64,000 bases of DNA from Orientallactaga sibirica (taxonomy: Eukaryota > Chordata > Mammalia > Rodentia > Dipodidae): contig JAEOAD010000055.1 of assembly GCA_036365145.1 (NCBI GenBank), forward strand, positions 620,001 through 684,000, read 5' to 3'. How positions within the stretch are numbered: the stretch's first letter is position 1; the number at the start of each line of letters is the position of its first letter. Below, one piece after another: positions 30,746 to 40,675 of the stretch. The notes beneath the pieces were generated by a model. It made no database searches. It was given only the letters and a program-made list of their open reading frames with translations, and was not told the DNA's origin. The position numbers and the translations under genes were made by a program.

Positions 30746-31480
30746 GACAGAAAAGAAGGAAGCATGTAGAACTGCTACCTCCCCTGGGTGACAGGGCGGG
30801 GTTGGCTTTGGGCCTATCCCCGATGTCTCCAACCTGCTCCTAGGTCTGGCTCCTCCTGCGCTCCTGGGAGTTGGCGTAAAGTGCAAGGTTATCTAATTCA
30901 GCTCTGGGAGGATGGGCCAGTCCCTGCCACCCTGTTCCAGGAGGACATAAATAGTAAGTCTGCTCCCTGCCCCCTCCCAGGGATCTGAAGGGCTGGGGGC
31001 TGGGAGCTACCTTAGGGCTCAAGGGATTGGCCTGAATGCCTCTTGCCCTTAATGTCCCCTTCAACCTGTGTCAGTAGGGTTTTGTGGCTCTCGGCACCCA
31101 GCATGGTGGCAGGTTCCTGCAGGAGCTCTGGCTGGCCCCTTGCCTGAAGTGGGGAGTGAGTTCTATCTCTTGGCACCGTGGGGCCAGCTCACACTCCCTT
31201 TGGCTTGGAGCTAATTTTAGGACCTCCTTGACCATCATCTCAGCTCAGCTTGGGTCAGTTCCCAGCCACTCACTGGTAGGGTCAATTGGGGTCCCAGAGG
31301 AGTAGGCAGGCCAGTCTCAGATTTGGCTCAAGACACGCAACTAGAATCGTTGCCGCCTGTCCACCCTCTCCGTCTCCTGGAGAGTCATCCTCAGTGCTGA
31401 CTGGCAGGATGGGATGGGAACCTGTCTGCTCCCAGCCTGGCACACTCTCTGCAGACAGACAGACTAAACCCCGTCTGAAG
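30746..31480. other. Unique sequence
   Basis: About 730 bases. A TATA-like ACATAAATAG lies at about 30944-30953 in a GC-richer setting, but nothing else supports a promoter. Frames on both strands overlap. Confidence 0.4.
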
Positions 31481-31484
31481 GTCA

Positions 31485-31620
31485 CAAAGACAGAAAGGGC
31501 CCTGGAAGGCTATCAGAATACCTCATCTGCAGAACCAAAGGCCAGGGAGGCCAAGATGCTGGCTTAGGGTCACACAGTAAACGTGGCAGAGCGGATATAA
31601 AGCTTGGACCACCCCAGCTG
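31485..31620 (-). mobile_element. MIR fragment
   Basis: TTAGGGTCACACAGTAAACG and GTGGCAGAGCGGATATAAAG match the reverse MIR core. Confidence 0.7.
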
Positions 31621-31724
31621 GGCTCCAGGCCCTATGGGTGACAGTACAGGGAAGGTCCCTTCTCAGGTTGCTGCTGAATGCTAGCTCAATGCATATGCCT
31701 TCTGTTTTCGTGTGCCCATGTTTG

Positions 31725-32000
31725 TGTATGTATGATGTGTGTGTTTGTGTGTGAGTGTGGGCGCGTGAGCTGCACTCAGAGGGGAGCCTTGGGTGTGGGT
31801 CTTCAACTCCCGCCTTGTTTGCGACGGGGTCTCTGGTAGTTCTGTTGCTGTGCTCACTAGGCCGCCTGGCCCATGAGCTGCCAGGGTTTCTCCTGTGTCC
31901 AGCTGGGATTGCCGATGCTCTGTTCTGCATTTGGCATTATGGGGGGTTCTGGGGATCCAGAACTTGCACTGGCCTTATCAACTGAGCTACCTCCCTACAC
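31725..32000 (-). mobile_element. B4-type SINE (long form)
   Basis: GT-rich start, CCTTGTTTGCGACGGGGTCT (B1-like part) and a reverse ID end (GGGGATCCAGAACTTGC to AACTGAGCTACCTCCC). Confidence 0.65.
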
Positions 32001-32020
32001 TACCCACCCCCCACACTTTT

Positions 32021-32222
32021 TTAGATTTTTCTTTTTTCTTTTTCTTCTCCTCTTTCTTTCTTTCTTCCCTTCTTTCTTTCTTTCTTTCTTTCTTTTTTTT
32101 TTTTGAGATAGGGTCTTGCTCTAGCCCAGGCTGACCTGGAATTCACTCTGGAGTCTCAGGGTGGCCTCCTACCTCTGCCTCCCTAGTGCTGGGGATTAAA
32201 GGCGTGAGCCACCACACCCGGC
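32021..32222 (-). mobile_element. B1 SINE with CTTT leader
   Basis: Reverse B1 with the block between GGTGGCCT and CCTACCTC deleted. Confidence 0.88.
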
Positions 32223-32231
32223 CAGCTCTGG

Positions 32232-32360
32232 ATTTTTCGAGGTAGGGTCTCACTCTAGCCCAGGCTGACCTGGAACTCACTCTATAGTCCCTGGCTGGCC
32301 TTGAACTCACAGCGATCCTCCTACCTCTGCCTCCTGAGTGTTGGGATTAAAGACATGCAA
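32232..32360 (-). mobile_element. B1 SINE
   Basis: Second of four reverse B1s in a row. Confidence 0.88.
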
Positions 32361-32392
32361 GGCCTCTACCCACCTCTTCTCCTTCCCTCCTC

Positions 32393-32531
32393 CCAAGTAG
32401 GGTCTCACTCTAGTCCAGGCTAACCTCGAATTCACTGTGTAGCCTCAGGGTGGCCTCGACCTCACAGCAATCCTCTTACCTCTGCCTCCCGAGTGCTGGG
32501 ATTATAAAGGCATGCACCACCATGGCCAGCT
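32393..32531 (-). mobile_element. B1 SINE
   Basis: Third of the row; no T leader. Confidence 0.88.
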
Positions 32532-32539
32532 GTACCCAC

Positions 32540-32674
32540 CTCTTTTTGACAGGGTCTACTATAGTTCAGGCAGGCCTCGAATTTGATTCTTGAAGAGTGA
32601 TGACCTTGAACTCCCGATCCTCCTACCTCTATCTCCCAAGTGCTGTGATTGCCACCATGCACCACACCTGGCTT
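32540..32674 (-). mobile_element. B1 SINE, old
   Basis: Fourth of the row, of an older diverged type. Confidence 0.75.
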
Positions 32675-33300
32675 CTTTTTCTCTCCTATCCTCACTTCTT
32701 CTCTTTTCTGCCTTCTCCTGTCCTATCAGCCATGCGTCCCCCCCGCCCCCCTCCCCCGCCCCAAGCTGGCTGAGAGGGACAGAAGAGGTTAGAAGACCTG
32801 GGAGACTTCTTGGGTCTCAGCATAGGCGGCTATGCTCACCACAGGGGAGAACGCTGCCTGGGCGCCCCCCCCACACACACACACTGCCCCAGAACCTTGA
32901 GTCTAAGTGTCCCCAGGCTTCCCTCAGTCTTGCCCCTGGTGGGGAAGGACTGTGTTGCTGGAGGGAAAGGAACGGACATAAAGTTGACCGTGGTCTCTCA
33001 TCCCCCGGCTTTTGCTCCAGCCTTTGGCCTTTCTGTTCCTACCTCCTGCCAGACCCATCATGGTTGCTCCTTCAAAGTCTTCCTTGGCTCCCCAGCTCCT
33101 CCTTCCTGCCAAGCTCAGCTGCCCTCCAGCTAGTTTGCCCAGGGAAAGCCTGGTATGCTGGGCAAGGGGAGCCAGCCAGTGAGCTGCAGTTTAATTTTCC
33201 AGAGTCTTCACTCTTCTGGTAGCCTGGGAACTCCTAGAATGCTGACCTTAGAAAGTGCTAGATCTGAACCCTCAACTCCACATCTATCTGTGTCACCTGA
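32675..33300. other. Unique sequence
   Basis: C-rich at 32735-32765. A 210-codon frame (32590-33222) starts inside a B1 and has no domain or splice support. Confidence 0.5.
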
Positions 33301-33483
33301 ACCACGTGGGTCCCCCACCTCTGAACCTAGCTGCCTCATCCTTATTCACTCTGGTCCCCTTCAAGACTCCTGTGGGCTCCACCTGTCTCCTGGATCTCCT
33401 GAAGCCCAGGCCATGGGTCTGTGTGCTCCTGCGGGCCTTTGTTACACTTGGCTGGTGCTCAATAAATGTGTAATGGCCCACCT
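33300..33483 (+). mobile_element. L2-like 3' end
   Basis: Ends GGTGCTCAATAAATGTGTAATG, the typical L2 3' terminus, preceded by a loosely matching T/C-rich body. Confidence 0.5.
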
Positions 33484-33497
33484 CAAATCCTTTTTAA

Positions 33498-33622
33498 TTT
33501 TTTATTTTTTTTTTTTTTTGGTTTTGCAAGGTAGGGTCTCACTCTGGTCCAGGCTGACCAATTAAAAGTCTGTGGCCTTGAACTCTAATGGCCCACCTCT
33601 GCCTCAAATCCACGCCCGGCTT
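33498..33622 (-). mobile_element. B1 SINE, rearranged
   Basis: Normal reverse B1 start and end, but the middle contains TAATGGCCCACCTC and CAAATCC. These are copied from its left flank (33471-33490). Confidence 0.75.
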
Positions 33623-33753
33623 TTAAACAAGCTTTGAGTACATAAATAAATCTAATGTCGACTAACTCTGAAAACACACATGCACTTGAGAAGCATCTGG
33701 ATTACCCAGCTGAATTGCAGAGTGGACTCTCCAGATGATTGAAGACAAATGAA

Positions 33754-33952
33754 TCCTTTTTTTTCTTTTTATTTATTTGTTTATGAAAGAAGAGAGATAG
33801 ACAGAATGGCCAGGGCCTCTAGCCACTGCAAATGAACTCCAGATGCATGCACCACCTTGTGCATCTGGCTTATATGGGTACTGGGAAATGGAACCCAGGT
33901 CATTAGGCTTTGCAGGCAAGTGCTTTAACTGCTGAGCCATCTCTCCAGCCCA
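33754..33952 (-). mobile_element. DIP SINE
   Basis: Complete reverse DIP. Confidence 0.9.
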
Positions 33953-33960
33953 GATTAATC

Positions 33961-34205
33961 TTTTTTTTTTTTTTTTTTTTTTTTTTTGCAAGCAGAGAGA
34001 TACAGACAAAGAGAAAGAGAGGGAGAGAGAAAGAGAGTGTGTGAGTGTGTGAGTATGGGTATTCTAGGGCCTCTAGACACTGCAAACAAACTATAGATGC
34101 ATGTGTCACTTTGTGCATCTGGCTTACGTGGGTTCTGAGCAATGGAACCTGGGTCCTTTGGCTTTGCAGGCAAGCACCTTAACTGCTGAGCCATCTCTCC
34201 AGCCC
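33961..34205 (-). mobile_element. DIP SINE with T27 leader
   Basis: Reverse DIP. The GA segment includes a GTGTGTGAGTGTGTGAG variant. Confidence 0.9.
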
Positions 34206-34500
34206 AGAAAAATGAATCTTAAGATGAGAAAGAAAAAAGGCAGGATAGGAGGAGGAACTGCCTTAAGCCAACATAGGAAGCCAAAGAATGGTCTGCCATC
34301 ATCGTGGGAGGTGTGAGATGAGCTGAAGCTGCCAGAGGACAGGTCCATGAAGTCTCCGATGCCAGGTCAAGCAGCTGGACTTTATCGTGAAGGGAATGAA
34401 AGCCATGAAGTGGTTTGGGGAAAGGGAGTGACAGGGTTGGGACTCATCTCCAGTCGCTGCATGGAGTACAGATAGAAGGTGGAAAAAGCATTGCTAGGGG
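34206..34500 (-). mobile_element. Old mammalian interspersed repeat, part 1
   Basis: CAGCTGGACTTTATCGTGAA, GAAGTGGTTTGGGGAAAGG and GTGACAGGGTTGGGACTC follow the pattern of a common old mammalian repeat whose family name I cannot fix. It resumes at 35625. Strand uncertain. Confidence 0.5.
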
Positions 34501-34695
34501 ACTGAGGAGATGGCTCAATGATTAAAGGTGCTTGATTGAAAAACCTGCTGTCCTGGTTTGATTCCTCAGTACCCACATAAAGCCAGGTGCACAGAGTGGT
34601 AGGTACATGTTTCTGGAGTTCATTTGGAGTGGCAACAGGCCCTGGCATACCCATGTACACATATACTTTCTCTCTCTCTCAAATAAATAAAAACA
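34501..34695 (+). mobile_element. DIP-like SINE, old
   Basis: Diverged forward element (GAGGAGATGGCTCAATGATT) inserted in the old repeat. Confidence 0.8.
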
Positions 34696-34696
34696 T

Positions 34697-34848
34697 TTTT
34701 TTGTTTGTTTTTCGAGGTAGGGTCTCACTCTGGCCCAGTCTGACCTGGAATGCCCTCTGTAGTCTCAGGGTGGCCATGAGCTCACAGCGATCCTCTTACC
34801 TCTGCCTCCCGAGTGTTGGGATTAAAGGTGTACACACCACGCCTAGCT
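34697..34848 (-). mobile_element. B1 SINE
   Basis: Reverse B1 in the tail of the preceding SINE. Confidence 0.9.
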
Positions 34849-34855
34849 AAAAACA

Positions 34856-35102
34856 TATTTTTTTTGAGAGAGAGACAGAGAGAGGAAGACAGACAGAGAT
34901 GGGCGCGCCAGCAGCTTCTCAGCCACTGCAAACGAAATCCAGAAGTGTGCGCCCCCTTGTGGTCAAGTGTGGCATTGCACCCTTGCATCACTTTGCATCT
35001 GGCTAAACGTGGGACCTGGAGATTGGAACCACTGGAGATTGGAACCAGCATTCTTAGGCTTAGGAGGCAGGCGTCTTAACCGCTAAGCCATCTCTCCAGC
35101 CC
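34856..35102 (-). mobile_element. DIP SINE, long variant
   Basis: CTCF-like core CGCCCCCTTGTGG at 34950-34962. Has a short tandem duplication (GGAGATTGGAACCACT then GGAGATTGGAACCAGC), shared in part with the copies at 51308 and 53030. Confidence 0.92.
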
Positions 35103-35139
35103 TAAAAACTTTTTTTTTTTTTTTAAGAGAGCAATGCTA

Positions 35140-35358
35140 GGGCTGGAGAGATGGCTTAGCGGTTAAGGCATTTGCCTGCAAAGCCAAAGAACCCACGTTC
35201 AATTCCCAGCACCCATGTTAGCCAGATGCACAAGGCAGCGCATGCATCTGGAGTTCGTTTGCAGTGGTTAAAGGCCCTGGTATGCCCATTCTCTCTGTCT
35301 CTCTCTCTCTCTCCCTCTTTCTCTCTGTCAAATAAATAAATAAAAATAAAAATATTTA
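35140..35358 (+). mobile_element. DIP SINE
   Basis: Complete forward DIP. Confidence 0.92.
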
Positions 35359-35372
35359 AAAGAAGAACAGTG

Positions 35373-35615
35373 CTAAGGCTAGAGAGATTGCTTAGTGGTT
35401 AAGGTGCTTGCCTGCAAAGCCTAAGGAACCATGTTCAACTCTCCAGATCCCATGTAAGCCAGACACACAAAGGTGAATTAAGTGCAAGGCTGTACATGCC
35501 CACTAGGAGGCACAAATGTCTGGAGTTCGATTACAGTGGCTGAGGCCCTGGCATGCCAATTCTCTCTCTCTCCCTCTCTCTCTAACATAAAAAAATAAAT
35601 AAATACAAATTTTAA
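35373..35615 (+). mobile_element. DIP SINE, intermediate variant
   Basis: The middle reads GGTGAATTAAGTGCAAGGC then CATGCCCACTAGGAGGCAC. The latter is a one-mismatch CTCF-like core at 35500-35512. CAGTGCTAA on both sides is a likely TSD. Confidence 0.85.
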
Positions 35616-35624
35616 AAAAGCAGT

Positions 35625-35984
35625 GCTAATGAGCCTTCTCCTTTTACGGTTCAAGTGAGGATGAAGGATCAATGTGAGTGGAACTGAGAAACATGAGAAG
35701 GATAGTAGAGAAGGAACAGTGGCCAGGATTAGTGCTGGGTTGGATGGTAGACAGAACAGTATGTTGGAGAAGATGAAGAGCTGAGCTTTGGTCCATCAGG
35801 GGAGAAGATATCTAACATGAGACAGCTAGACTGGTCCTCAAGACAGGAAGTGACCTTAGGCCCCAGGGAAGGATAAGGGATAGGGTGAGCAAAGAATCTG
35901 ACAAGGTGAAGATGATGTCTGAGGTCCTAGGATAAGGGACCCCTGCCCCAGGATAGGGAAAGAGTGGCTAGCACCAATGTCTGG
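35625..35984 (-). mobile_element. Old mammalian interspersed repeat, part 2
   Basis: GAAGATGAAGAGCTGAGC and CATCAGGGGAGAAGATATC continue the element left at 34500. Family not named. Confidence 0.5.
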
Positions 35985-36163
35985 GCATGAAGAAGAAGAA
36001 GAAGAAGAAGAAGAAGAAGAGGAGGAGGAGGAGGAGGAGGAGGAGGAGGAGGAGGAGGAGGAGGAGGAGGAGGAGGAGGAGGAGGAGGAGGAGGAGGGGG
36101 AGAGGAGAAAGAGCAGGAGGAGGGGGAGCAGGAGGGGGAGGAGGAGGAGGAAGAAGGAAGCCC
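35985..36163. repeat. (GAA)n/(GGA)n polypurine tract
   Basis: About 175 bases almost entirely purine on the + strand: GAA units, then about 24 GGA units, then mixed. Produces poly-Glu, poly-Arg, poly-Ser and poly-Leu frames that are artefacts. Confidence 0.95.
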
Positions 36164-36474
36164 ATAGGTGGGCTGAGTTGGCAGCCTTGGAAATCAAATC
36201 AGTTGGCTTAGGGCTGCTATTGTACAAACAGGCAGAAGGAGGCCCAGCAAGGAGTATGGGTGTGTCAGGTCATGGGGAAGGCACTCAGCTCCTGACATAA
36301 TGCTATGCCCTGGGCCAGCTTGGCTGGGAGCGGGAAGTTCAGTGTGCCTTTGGCACTGAGCTCCCTGGCCATGCCCAGGTGTGGCTCCATCCCACAAGCT
36401 GAAATCCCCTTTAATCTATCCCAGTGCCCCAGCTCCTGACCCGGGACAGCCAGACACACCAAGGTGATGCAAGA
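36164..36474. other. Unique sequence with weak MIR likeness
   Basis: ACAGGCAGAAGGAGGCCCAG near 36228 may be a reverse MIR remnant. No gene. Confidence 0.4.
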
Positions 36475-36603
36475 AATACATTGGCTAAGAAGGTCATAAA
36501 CCAGGAAGGAAGCTACTACTATTGTTTGGTTAAATGGATATATTATGTCCACCAAGTTGTCTTCTAAATATTTATGTTTATGCTCATATATATTTAAATA
36601 TTT

Positions 36604-37047
36604 TTATCTATATGAGAGAGAGAGAGAGACAGAGACAGAAAAAGTACGGGCATGCCAGGGCCTCCTGCTACTGTAAATGAACTCCAGATGCATGCAACAC
36701 TTTGTACATCTGGCTTTATATGGACATTGGGGAATTGTACCTGGCCTGTCAGACTTTACAAGGAAGCACCTTTATTATTATTGAGAGAGACAGACAGAGA
36801 GAGAGAGAGAGAGAGAGAATGGGCACATCAGCAGCCTCTCAGCTGCTGTGAATGAACTCCAGACACACGCACCCCTTTGTGGTCAATGTGGCATTGCACC
36901 TTTGCATCACTTTTTGCGTCTGGCTAAACGTGGAACCTGGAGATGGAACAGGTGTTCTTGGGCTTCACAGGCAGGTGCTTTAACCACTAAGCAATCTCTC
37001 CAACCCCAAGGAAGCACCTTTTAACCACTGAGCCATCTCTGCAGTCT
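36604..37047 (-). mobile_element. DIP SINE split by a long DIP
   Basis: Outer reverse DIP: body at 36604-36758, head at 37022-37047 (TAACCACTGAGCCATCTC). Confidence 0.9.
36774..37006 (-). mobile_element. DIP SINE, long variant, nested, perfect TSD
   Basis: 15-base TSD CAAGGAAGCACCTTT at 36759-36773 and 37007-37021. The CTCF-like core is weakened (CACCCCTTTGTGG at 36870-36882). Confidence 0.93.
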
Positions 37048-37390
37048 TTTGCTGATATATTAATGCTGCTCTCACTTTTCTTCTCTTTTCAGATGGGGCT
37101 GGCCACTCAGGAGACTCAAAACTCTTCAAAGTGCTAAGAAAATGGTACAGTTGAGTTCTTGGCACTGAATGAGACATCTCTATCACCCTCCTCCAAGGCT
37201 CAGAGTCCATTGCAGAAGAGGTGGCAGGAAGAATGAAAGCGCTAAAGGATGGAGAGGAGTGCTCTGGATGCTATCTTCTATACACACAGTAGCAGTTGCA
37301 TTCATGACCCAGTCTGCACAAGACCTGCGTAGTATTGGTCCCATTAACATGTTGTCATGGATGATGAAGGAGGGCAAAGAAAAAAGAAAT

Positions 37391-37545
37391 CAAAGCCAGG
37401 TGTGGTGGCGCACATCTTTAATCCCAGCACTTGGGAAGCAGAGGTAGGAGGATCTCCATGAGTATGAGGCCAGCCTGAGACTACACAGTGAATTCCAGGT
37501 CAGCCTGAGCTAGAGTGAGACCCTACCTCGAAAAACAAACAAGGA
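37391..37545 (+). mobile_element. B1 SINE inside the L1
   Basis: Near-consensus forward B1 splitting the L1 tail. Confidence 0.92.
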
Positions 37546-37674
37546 AACAAAATGAAAGAGAGACTAGTTGGAAAAAAGAAGTGGTTCAGTGGAGGGGAAT
37601 AGGAGGAAGGACAAAGGAGGATGGTGGTAAGGATCATGATCAGGGTATATTGGGTATAAGAATGGAGGTTGTCT

Positions 37675-37843
37675 GCCAGGCGTGGTGGCGCACGCCTTTA
37701 ATCCCAACACTCGGGAGGCAGAAGTGGGAGGATCACCATGAGTTGGAGGCCACCCTGTGAGTACATAGTGAATTCCAGGTCGGCCTGGGCTAGAGCAAGA
37801 CCCTACCTTGAAAAACCAAAAACCAAAGGAAAAAAAAAAGAAA
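37675..37843 (+). mobile_element. B1 SINE
   Basis: Near-consensus forward B1. Confidence 0.92.
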
Positions 37844-37852
37844 GATGTTTTG

Positions 37853-38227
37853 AGCTGGGGAGATGGCTCAGTAGTTAAAAGCATTTGCTTGCAATACCTA
37901 CCAACCTGTTTGATTCCCCAGTACCACCTGAAGCTGGACACAAAGTGGCACATGTACCTGTGATCCCAGTGCACCTTAGGCAAAGGGAGGTGGAGCTCAA
38001 GGGCCAGATTCATTTGCAGCAGCAAGAGAGACCTTGTTTGGGGCTGGAGAGATGGCTCAGCAGTTCAGGCACTTGCCTGTGAAGCTTAAGGACCCAGGTT
38101 CAATTCTCCAGGTCCCACGTAAGCCAGATGCACATGGTGGCACATGTATCTGGAGTTTGTTTTCAGTGTCTAGATGCCCTGATGTACCTATTTTCTCTCT
38201 GTATCTCTAATAAATAAATAAAAATAA

Positions 38228-38258
<31 letters not shown>

Positions 38259-38375
38259 GACCTTGTTTCACAAAAAGTGTAGCACAGTTACTTTGAGGTT
38301 GTCCTCTGATCATCACACATGAGCCATGGCACATACACCATACATGCACACATGCACACGCACATAAATAAATAA
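37853..38375 (+). mobile_element. Old composite B2-superfamily SINE, split
   Basis: 37853-38039 and 38269-38375. It has a B2-like head, a CCTGTGATCCCAG middle and the end GAGGTTGTCCTCTGATC. It shares layout with 63487-63810 and resembles the older rodent B3 type. Confidence 0.65.
38040..38257 (+). mobile_element. DIP SINE nested in the composite SINE
   Basis: TSD AGACCTTGTTT at 38029-38039 and 38258-38268. Its tail carries a (TA)n stretch. Confidence 0.92.
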
Positions 38376-38390
38376 AATTTTATACATTAT

Positions 38391-38548
38391 AGCTGGGTGT
38401 GGTGGTGCATGCCTTTAATCCCAGCAGAAGTAGGAGGATTTCTGTGAGTTTGAGGCCAGCCTGAGACTACCTAGTGAATTCCAGGTTAGTGTGGGCTAGA
38501 GTGAGACCCTACCTCACAAAAAAAAAAAAAAAAGAAAGAAAAAGAAAA
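38391..38548 (+). mobile_element. B1 SINE
   Basis: Forward B1 with a small deletion (CCCAGCAGAAGTAGG). Confidence 0.9.
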
Positions 38549-38571
38549 AAATATACGTTATATACACATAT

Positions 38572-38714
38572 AAGGTGGGCATCTGCACATGTCTGTAATA
38601 TAAACAGTTGGGAGGTAGAGGCAAGAGGACCAGGAGCTCAAGGTCATTCTCAGCTACATAATAAGTTTGTGGTCAATCTGGGCTACATGAGACCTTGTCT
38701 CAAAAACAAAACAA
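38572..38714 (+). mobile_element. B1 SINE, old
   Basis: Diverged B1 (CTCAGCTACATAATAAGTTT, GAGACCTTGTCTC). Confidence 0.7.
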
Positions 38715-38715
38715 G

Positions 38716-38873
38716 GGTTGGAGAGATGGCTTAGCCTTTAAGGCACTGGCCTGCAAAGTCAAAGAACCAAGGTTTGATTCCTCAGAATTCATGTAAAACA
38801 GATGCACAATGTGGCACATGTGTGTGGAGTTCGTTTGCAGTGGCTAGAGGCCCTGGCATGTCCATTCTCTCTC

Positions 38874-38916
<43 letters not shown>

Positions 38917-38930
38917 TGATGATGATGATG
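38716..38930 (+). mobile_element. DIP SINE with (AAT)n(ATG)n tail
   Basis: Forward DIP. The tail expanded to about 40 bases of AAT and then ATG units. Confidence 0.92.
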
Positions 38931-38937
38931 TTGGTTT

Positions 38938-39174
38938 AGGGGCCTAGTGAGATGGCTTAGTGGTTAAGTGCTTGCCTGTGAAGCCTAAGAACCCCGGTTT
39001 AAGGCTCAATTCCCCAGGACCCACATAAGCCAGATGCACAAGGTGGCGCATGCATCTGGAGTTTGTTTGCAGTGGCTGGAGGCCCTGGCACGCCCATTCT
39101 CTCTGTATCTGCCTCTTTCTCTCTCTGTCTGTTGCTCTCAAATAAATAAAATAAACAAAAAAATTTTAAAAAAT
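38938..39174 (+). mobile_element. DIP SINE, double B-box subfamily
   Basis: Contains CCCCGGTTTAAGGCTCAATT. A TSD of the type ATGTTGGTTTAG flanks it. Belongs with the copies at 44498, 47003, 50458, 53539 and 61737. Confidence 0.9.
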
Positions 39175-39603
39175 AATGTTGGTTTAGCATCTGGATGGGA
39201 TCCAGGGAAGGTTTCTCCTCTCTCTGTCTCTCCAGGTATCCAGACATCAATACCTGAGTTGCCCTGCTCGGTTGTTTGTGTGGTCCACTGGGGCAGACAG
39301 GTGGGAGTCCAGCCCCTCACAAGCAGCAGCCCCTAACCCCAGTCTGTGCAAGAATCATTACTCTGTGATGTTCTGAGTCCCCACCCAAGCTGGACTGTAA
39401 ACAGGAGAGTGCACAGTGCCCTCCCACCAGTCCTCAGGGAGCCACAGGGACACTTGTCTGAGGATGGGAGGACTAAGCTGAAGGCACTAAGGCCATTGAA
39501 GACCTCTTCCATGCCAAGCACTGCCCTAGCCATGGTCTGGAGATGATGGCAGAGCCTGACAGGACCCAAAGCCATGCACAATATAATGTTAAGCAGGGGA
39601 GGG
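39175..39603. other. Unique sequence
   Basis: No gene. CCATGCCAAGCACTGCCC near 39510 hints at an old MIR or L2 remnant. Confidence 0.45.
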
Positions 39604-39905
39604 GGCTAGAGAGATGGCTTAGCGGTTAAGGCACTTGCCTGTGAAGCCCAAGGATCCAGGTTCAATTCTCCAGTACTCATGTAAGCCAGATGCACAAGGT
39701 GGTGCACGTGTCTGGATTTTGTTTGCAGTGGCTGGAGGCCTTGGTGCATCCATTCTCTCTCTCTCTTTTCCTCTTTCTCTCTCCACCACCCCGGAATAAT
39801 TAAATAAAATATATTTTTCTTTTTTTTTCTTTTTTAATTTTTTTTGTTTATGTTTTTTTATTTTTATTTGAGTTTTAGGTTTTTTTTTAATAAAATTTTT
39901 TTTTA
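39604..39905 (+). mobile_element. DIP SINE followed by AT-rich tract
   Basis: Forward DIP to 39812, then about 90 bases of T-rich low-complexity DNA. Confidence 0.88.
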
Positions 39906-40394
39906 AAGAAGGGAAAAGTGAGACAAAGAAACACAGAGCAGGGGTGGGGTGCCCATTTCAGTAGGGTGCCATTTGAAGAAAGCCCCGCAGGCCTGCGTAG
40001 CCCGGTGGATGACTCCTGGGTTCTCAGGGGCACAGCCCGCCTGTGACCACTAGCCCCACCTACAAACTCCAGTCCCACCCACCAAAGCTTCAGGGTGCCT
40101 CCCCAACCTCACCCTCTCAGTACCTTCCCAGAGTCCAGTGAAGCTGACAAGCCCCAGGGCTTCCGCCCTGTGCCTGGCATGTCCCATCTAGCCTGGCAAG
40201 CTGAGGTGACTCACCTGGGGGGTGTTAGGATCCGGGAAATAGCTTGTTCCTTGGGTGGGAGCAGGAACTCTCTGCCTTACTCATGGGTGAAGGCTGGAGG
40301 GGACCTGCTTTTTCCTAAACTGGGGACCCCTTTCTGCTCTGTGGAAGACCTAAGCTGCAGCTAATTTGTTGAGAGGTGCCAAGGATTTGCCAGT
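39906..40394. promoter_or_regulatory. Repeat-free island, possible regulatory DNA
   Basis: About 490 bases without recognised repeats in a window that is otherwise full of them. AGGTGACTCACCTG near 40203 joins an AP-1 core and an E-box; ATGACTCCTGGG lies near 40009. No exon signal is convincing. The regulatory call is inference. Confidence 0.25.
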
Positions 40395-40488
40395 CCTGTC
40401 CCCTCCGGGCCTCACTGTCCTAGTCACACATGGGGAGCTGATGGGACTAGACAATCTTCAGTGTTTCTCGCAGTTCTAAATCCTTCCA
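40395..40488 (+). mobile_element. MIR-like fragment
   Basis: GGGCCTCACTGTCCTAGTCA then GGGACTAGACAATCTTCAG follows the 3' half of MIR-type elements. Confidence 0.55.
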
Positions 40489-40675
40489 GGGGCTGGAGAG
40501 ATGGCTCAGAGGTCAAAGGCACTTGCTTGCAAAGCTACACGGCCCAGATGCAATTCCCCAGTACCCATATAAAGCTGGGTACACAGAATAGCACATACAA
40601 CTGGAGTTCATTTGCAGTGGCAGGAGACTTTGATGTACCACTGTCTCTCCTTGCACATAAATAAATAAATTTATT
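40489..40675 (+). mobile_element. DIP-like SINE, old
   Basis: Diverged forward element; short CT part and AAATAAATAAAT tail. Confidence 0.85.

Larger units (their letters stand above)
36475..37672 (+). mobile_element. Old L1 3' region broken by SINEs
   Basis: Pieces 36475-36603, 37048-37390 and 37551-37672 line up in order with the L1 3' end at 45171-45886 (GGATATATTATGTCCACCAA, TTTTCAGATGGGGCTGG, AGAGAGACTAGTTGG). Confidence 0.8.

Noticed and set aside
30930..30970. Promoter suggested by ACATAAATAG in GC-richer DNA
   Set aside because: A lone TATA-like match, with no other core elements, CpG island or downstream gene.
32590..33222. 210-codon frame
   Set aside because: Starts inside a B1 and crosses C-rich low-complexity DNA and an L2-like piece; no domain or splice support.
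35856..36300. Frames coding poly-Glu, poly-Arg, poly-Ser and poly-Leu
   Set aside because: Products of the GAA/GGA tract in all frames on both strands.
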